Source of the DNA: Actinomadura syzygii
GTDB taxonomy: Bacteria > Actinomycetota > Actinomycetes > Streptosporangiales > Streptosporangiaceae
DNA: 64,000 nt
Assembly (NCBI RefSeq): GCF_008085905.1
Contig: NZ_VSFF01000001.1
Location: forward strand, 372,001-436,000
Direction: 5' to 3'
Below are positions 62,704 to 64,000 of this stretch, in pieces. The position numbers were made by a program, and so were the translations under genes. Below the pieces are notes generated by a model that made no database searches, was not told the origin of the DNA, and saw only the letters and a list, made by a program, of their open reading frames with translations. Each line of letters starts with the position of its first letter. Position 1 is the first letter of the stretch.

Positions 62704-64000
62704 CCGCGACCCTGGCGGAGCGGGTCTTCCGGCTGCCCGACCTCGGCGAGGGCCTGACGGAGGCCGAGGTCGTCGAGTGGAAGGTCGCGGTCGGCGACGT
62801 CGTCACCGTCGACCAGGCGGTGGTCGAGGTGGAGACCGCGAAGGCCGCCGTCGAGGTGCCCGTCCCGATCGCGGGGACGGTCACCCGCCTGTACGGCGAG
62901 GCCGGGACGGTCGTCACCGTCGGCGAACCGCTCATCGCGGTCGCCGTCGAGGGTTCCGAGGACGCGGGCTCCGACGAGGGCGGCTCGGGGAACGTGCTGG
63001 TCGGCTACGGGACGGGCCCGTCCCGCCCGGCCGGACGCCGCCGCCGCGCCGCCGCCCGCCGGAACGACTCCCGCCGGAACGAGGCCCACCGAACCGACGT
63101 CCGGCCGTCCGCGGGGACCCCCGTACCGCGCGGGCGGCCGGACGCCCCCCGGGTCATCTCGCCGATGGTCCGCCGCCTGGCACGCGAACACGGCGTCGAG
63201 ATCGCCGCGGTGCCGCCGTCCGGACCGGGCGGCGTCGTGCTCCGCCGCGACGTCGAAGCCGCCATCACCGCCGCCCAGCCGTCCACACCGCCTGCCGCGC
63301 CGCCACCCGTGCCGCAGGACGGCGCGGTGCGCGTCCCGCTCAAGGGGCCGCTGCGCGCGGCGGCGGAGAAGCTGTCCCGCAGCCGCCGCGAGATCCCCGA
63401 CGCGAGCACCTGGGTGGACGCCGACGCCACTCGGCTGGTCGAGCTCAAGGAGTCCATCAACGAGGCGGACCCGGACGCGCGGGTCGGCCTGCTCGCCCTC
63501 CTCGCCCGGATCTGCGTCGCCGGGCTGCGCCGGTTCCCCGAGCTCAACTCCTACGTGGACGTCGAACGAGAGGAGATCGTCCGGCTTCCGCACGTGCACC
63601 TCGGGTTCGCAGCGCAGACCGAGCGCGGGCTCGTCGTGCCGGTCGTCCGGGACGCGGACCGCCTCACCCTCGCCGAACTCTCCGGGAAGCTGCGCGAGCG
63701 GACGGACGCGGCCCGCGACGGCCGCCTCACCCCCGCCGACCTCACCGGCGGGACGTTCACCCTCAACAACTACGGCGTCTTCGGCGTGGACGGCGCCGAC
63801 CCGATCATCAACCATCCCGAGGCCGGGATGCTCGGCGTCGGCCGGATCGTCGAGCGGCCGTGGGCGTTCGAGGGCGAGGTCCGGCTCCGCCGGGTCGTGC
63901 AGCTCACCTGCGCGTTCGACCACCGCGTGTGCGACGGGGCGGTCGCGGGCGGCTTCCTGCGCTTCGTCGCCGACTGCGTCGAGCGCCCGGAGATCCTCGT
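62700..64000 (+). CDS. Dihydrolipoamide acyltransferase E2, clipped by the right edge
   Basis: About 433 residues visible from GTG 62700 (GTGA overlap with the E1 beta stop). Lipoyl domain 8-80 with the lipoyl Lys48 in VETAKAAV, an Arg/Pro-rich linker, a peripheral subunit-binding domain at about 155-190 (SPMVRRLAREHGVEIAAVPP), and the acyltransferase domain from about 215, including the catalytic FDHRVCDG. Only a few C-terminal residues should be missing. It transfers the acyl group to CoA. No E3 gene is in view. Confidence 0.92.
   Translation, partial: MTATLAERVFRLPDLGEGLTEAEVVEWKVAVGDVVTVDQAVVEVETAKAAVEVPVPIAGTVTRLYGEAGTVVTVGEPLIAVAVEGSEDAGSDEGGSGNVLVGYGTGPSRPAGRRRRAAARRNDSRRNEAHRTDVRPSAGTPVPRGRPDAPRVISPMVRRLAREHGVEIAAVPPSGPGGVVLRRDVEAAITAAQPSTPPAAPPPVPQDGAVRVPLKGPLRAAAEKLSRSRREIPDASTWVDADATRLVELKESINEADPDARVGLLALLARICVAGLRRFPELNSYVDVEREEIVRLPHVHLGFAAQTERGLVVPVVRDADRLTLAELSGKLRERTDAARDGRLTPADLTGGTFTLNNYGVFGVDGADPIINHPEAGMLGVGRIVERPWAFEGEVRLRRVVQLTCAFDHRVCDGAVAGGFLRFVADCVERPEIL

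Overview
The window is chromosomal DNA from a high-GC filamentous actinobacterium. An Actinomadura-like or other Streptosporangiales organism is plausible; this is inferred, not proven. Support comes from the strong G/C third-position bias, frequent GTG and TTG starts, a DUF5753-type HTH regulator, the furA-katG pair with a mycobacterial-type FurA box, a ydaO-type leader ahead of an NlpC/P60 hydrolase, an MgtA-like glycosyltransferase operon, and secreted AA10 LPMO and GH19 chitinase genes.

Layout. 0-10.2 kb holds a clipped HTH/DUF5753 regulator, a cNMP-binding/cyclase-like protein, an orphan histidine kinase, a LysR regulator, a secreted GDPD, a membrane adenylyl cyclase and an amino-acid permease. 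10.4-16.5 kb is an accessory island seated on a tRNA-Asp/tRNA-Phe pair. The 3' part of tRNA-Phe recurs three more times (about 11.65, 15.12 and 16.10 kb), and each copy is followed by a hairpin and then a payload: a HigBA-like pair beside the intact tRNA, a STAND NTPase with TPRs, a second toxin-antitoxin pair whose toxin looks frameshifted, and a doubly deleted relic of the first pair. No integrase gene is visible.

17-25 kb holds a TIGR03118-like secreted protein, a MarR/glycosyltransferase/methyltransferase cluster with a shared inverted-repeat operator, a secreted type-B carboxylesterase, a Sel1/TPR protein and the apparent scar of a deleted membrane-protein gene. 25-35 kb holds two alpha/beta hydrolases (one fused to a GNAT domain and controlled by a TetR protein with twin operators), an SDR/HTH pair diverging from an MFS exporter, an amidohydrolase, a DEAD-box helicase and a cold-shock gene with a terminator-like hairpin in its leader.

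35-46.6 kb holds GAF, PAS-GAF-SpoIIE and HATPase-like signalling proteins, a DctA-like carrier, an IclR/EthD-like/CMD catabolic group, the first LPMO and a tightly overlapped glycolipid-type operon (GT4, DUF2334, GT4). 46.9-64 kb holds tandem DUF4360 secreted proteins, a TetR-controlled membrane protein, an EEP nuclease, furA-katG, the riboswitch-controlled NlpC/P60 hydrolase, a large unknown secreted protein, an LPMO-chitinase operon and a Lrp-controlled branched-chain 2-oxoacid dehydrogenase operon that runs off the right edge.

The two LPMO loci, 16 kb apart, share the same palindrome and flanking promoter sequence, so they probably form one chitin-degradation regulon. The tRNA-Phe accretion array is the most unusual structure in the window.
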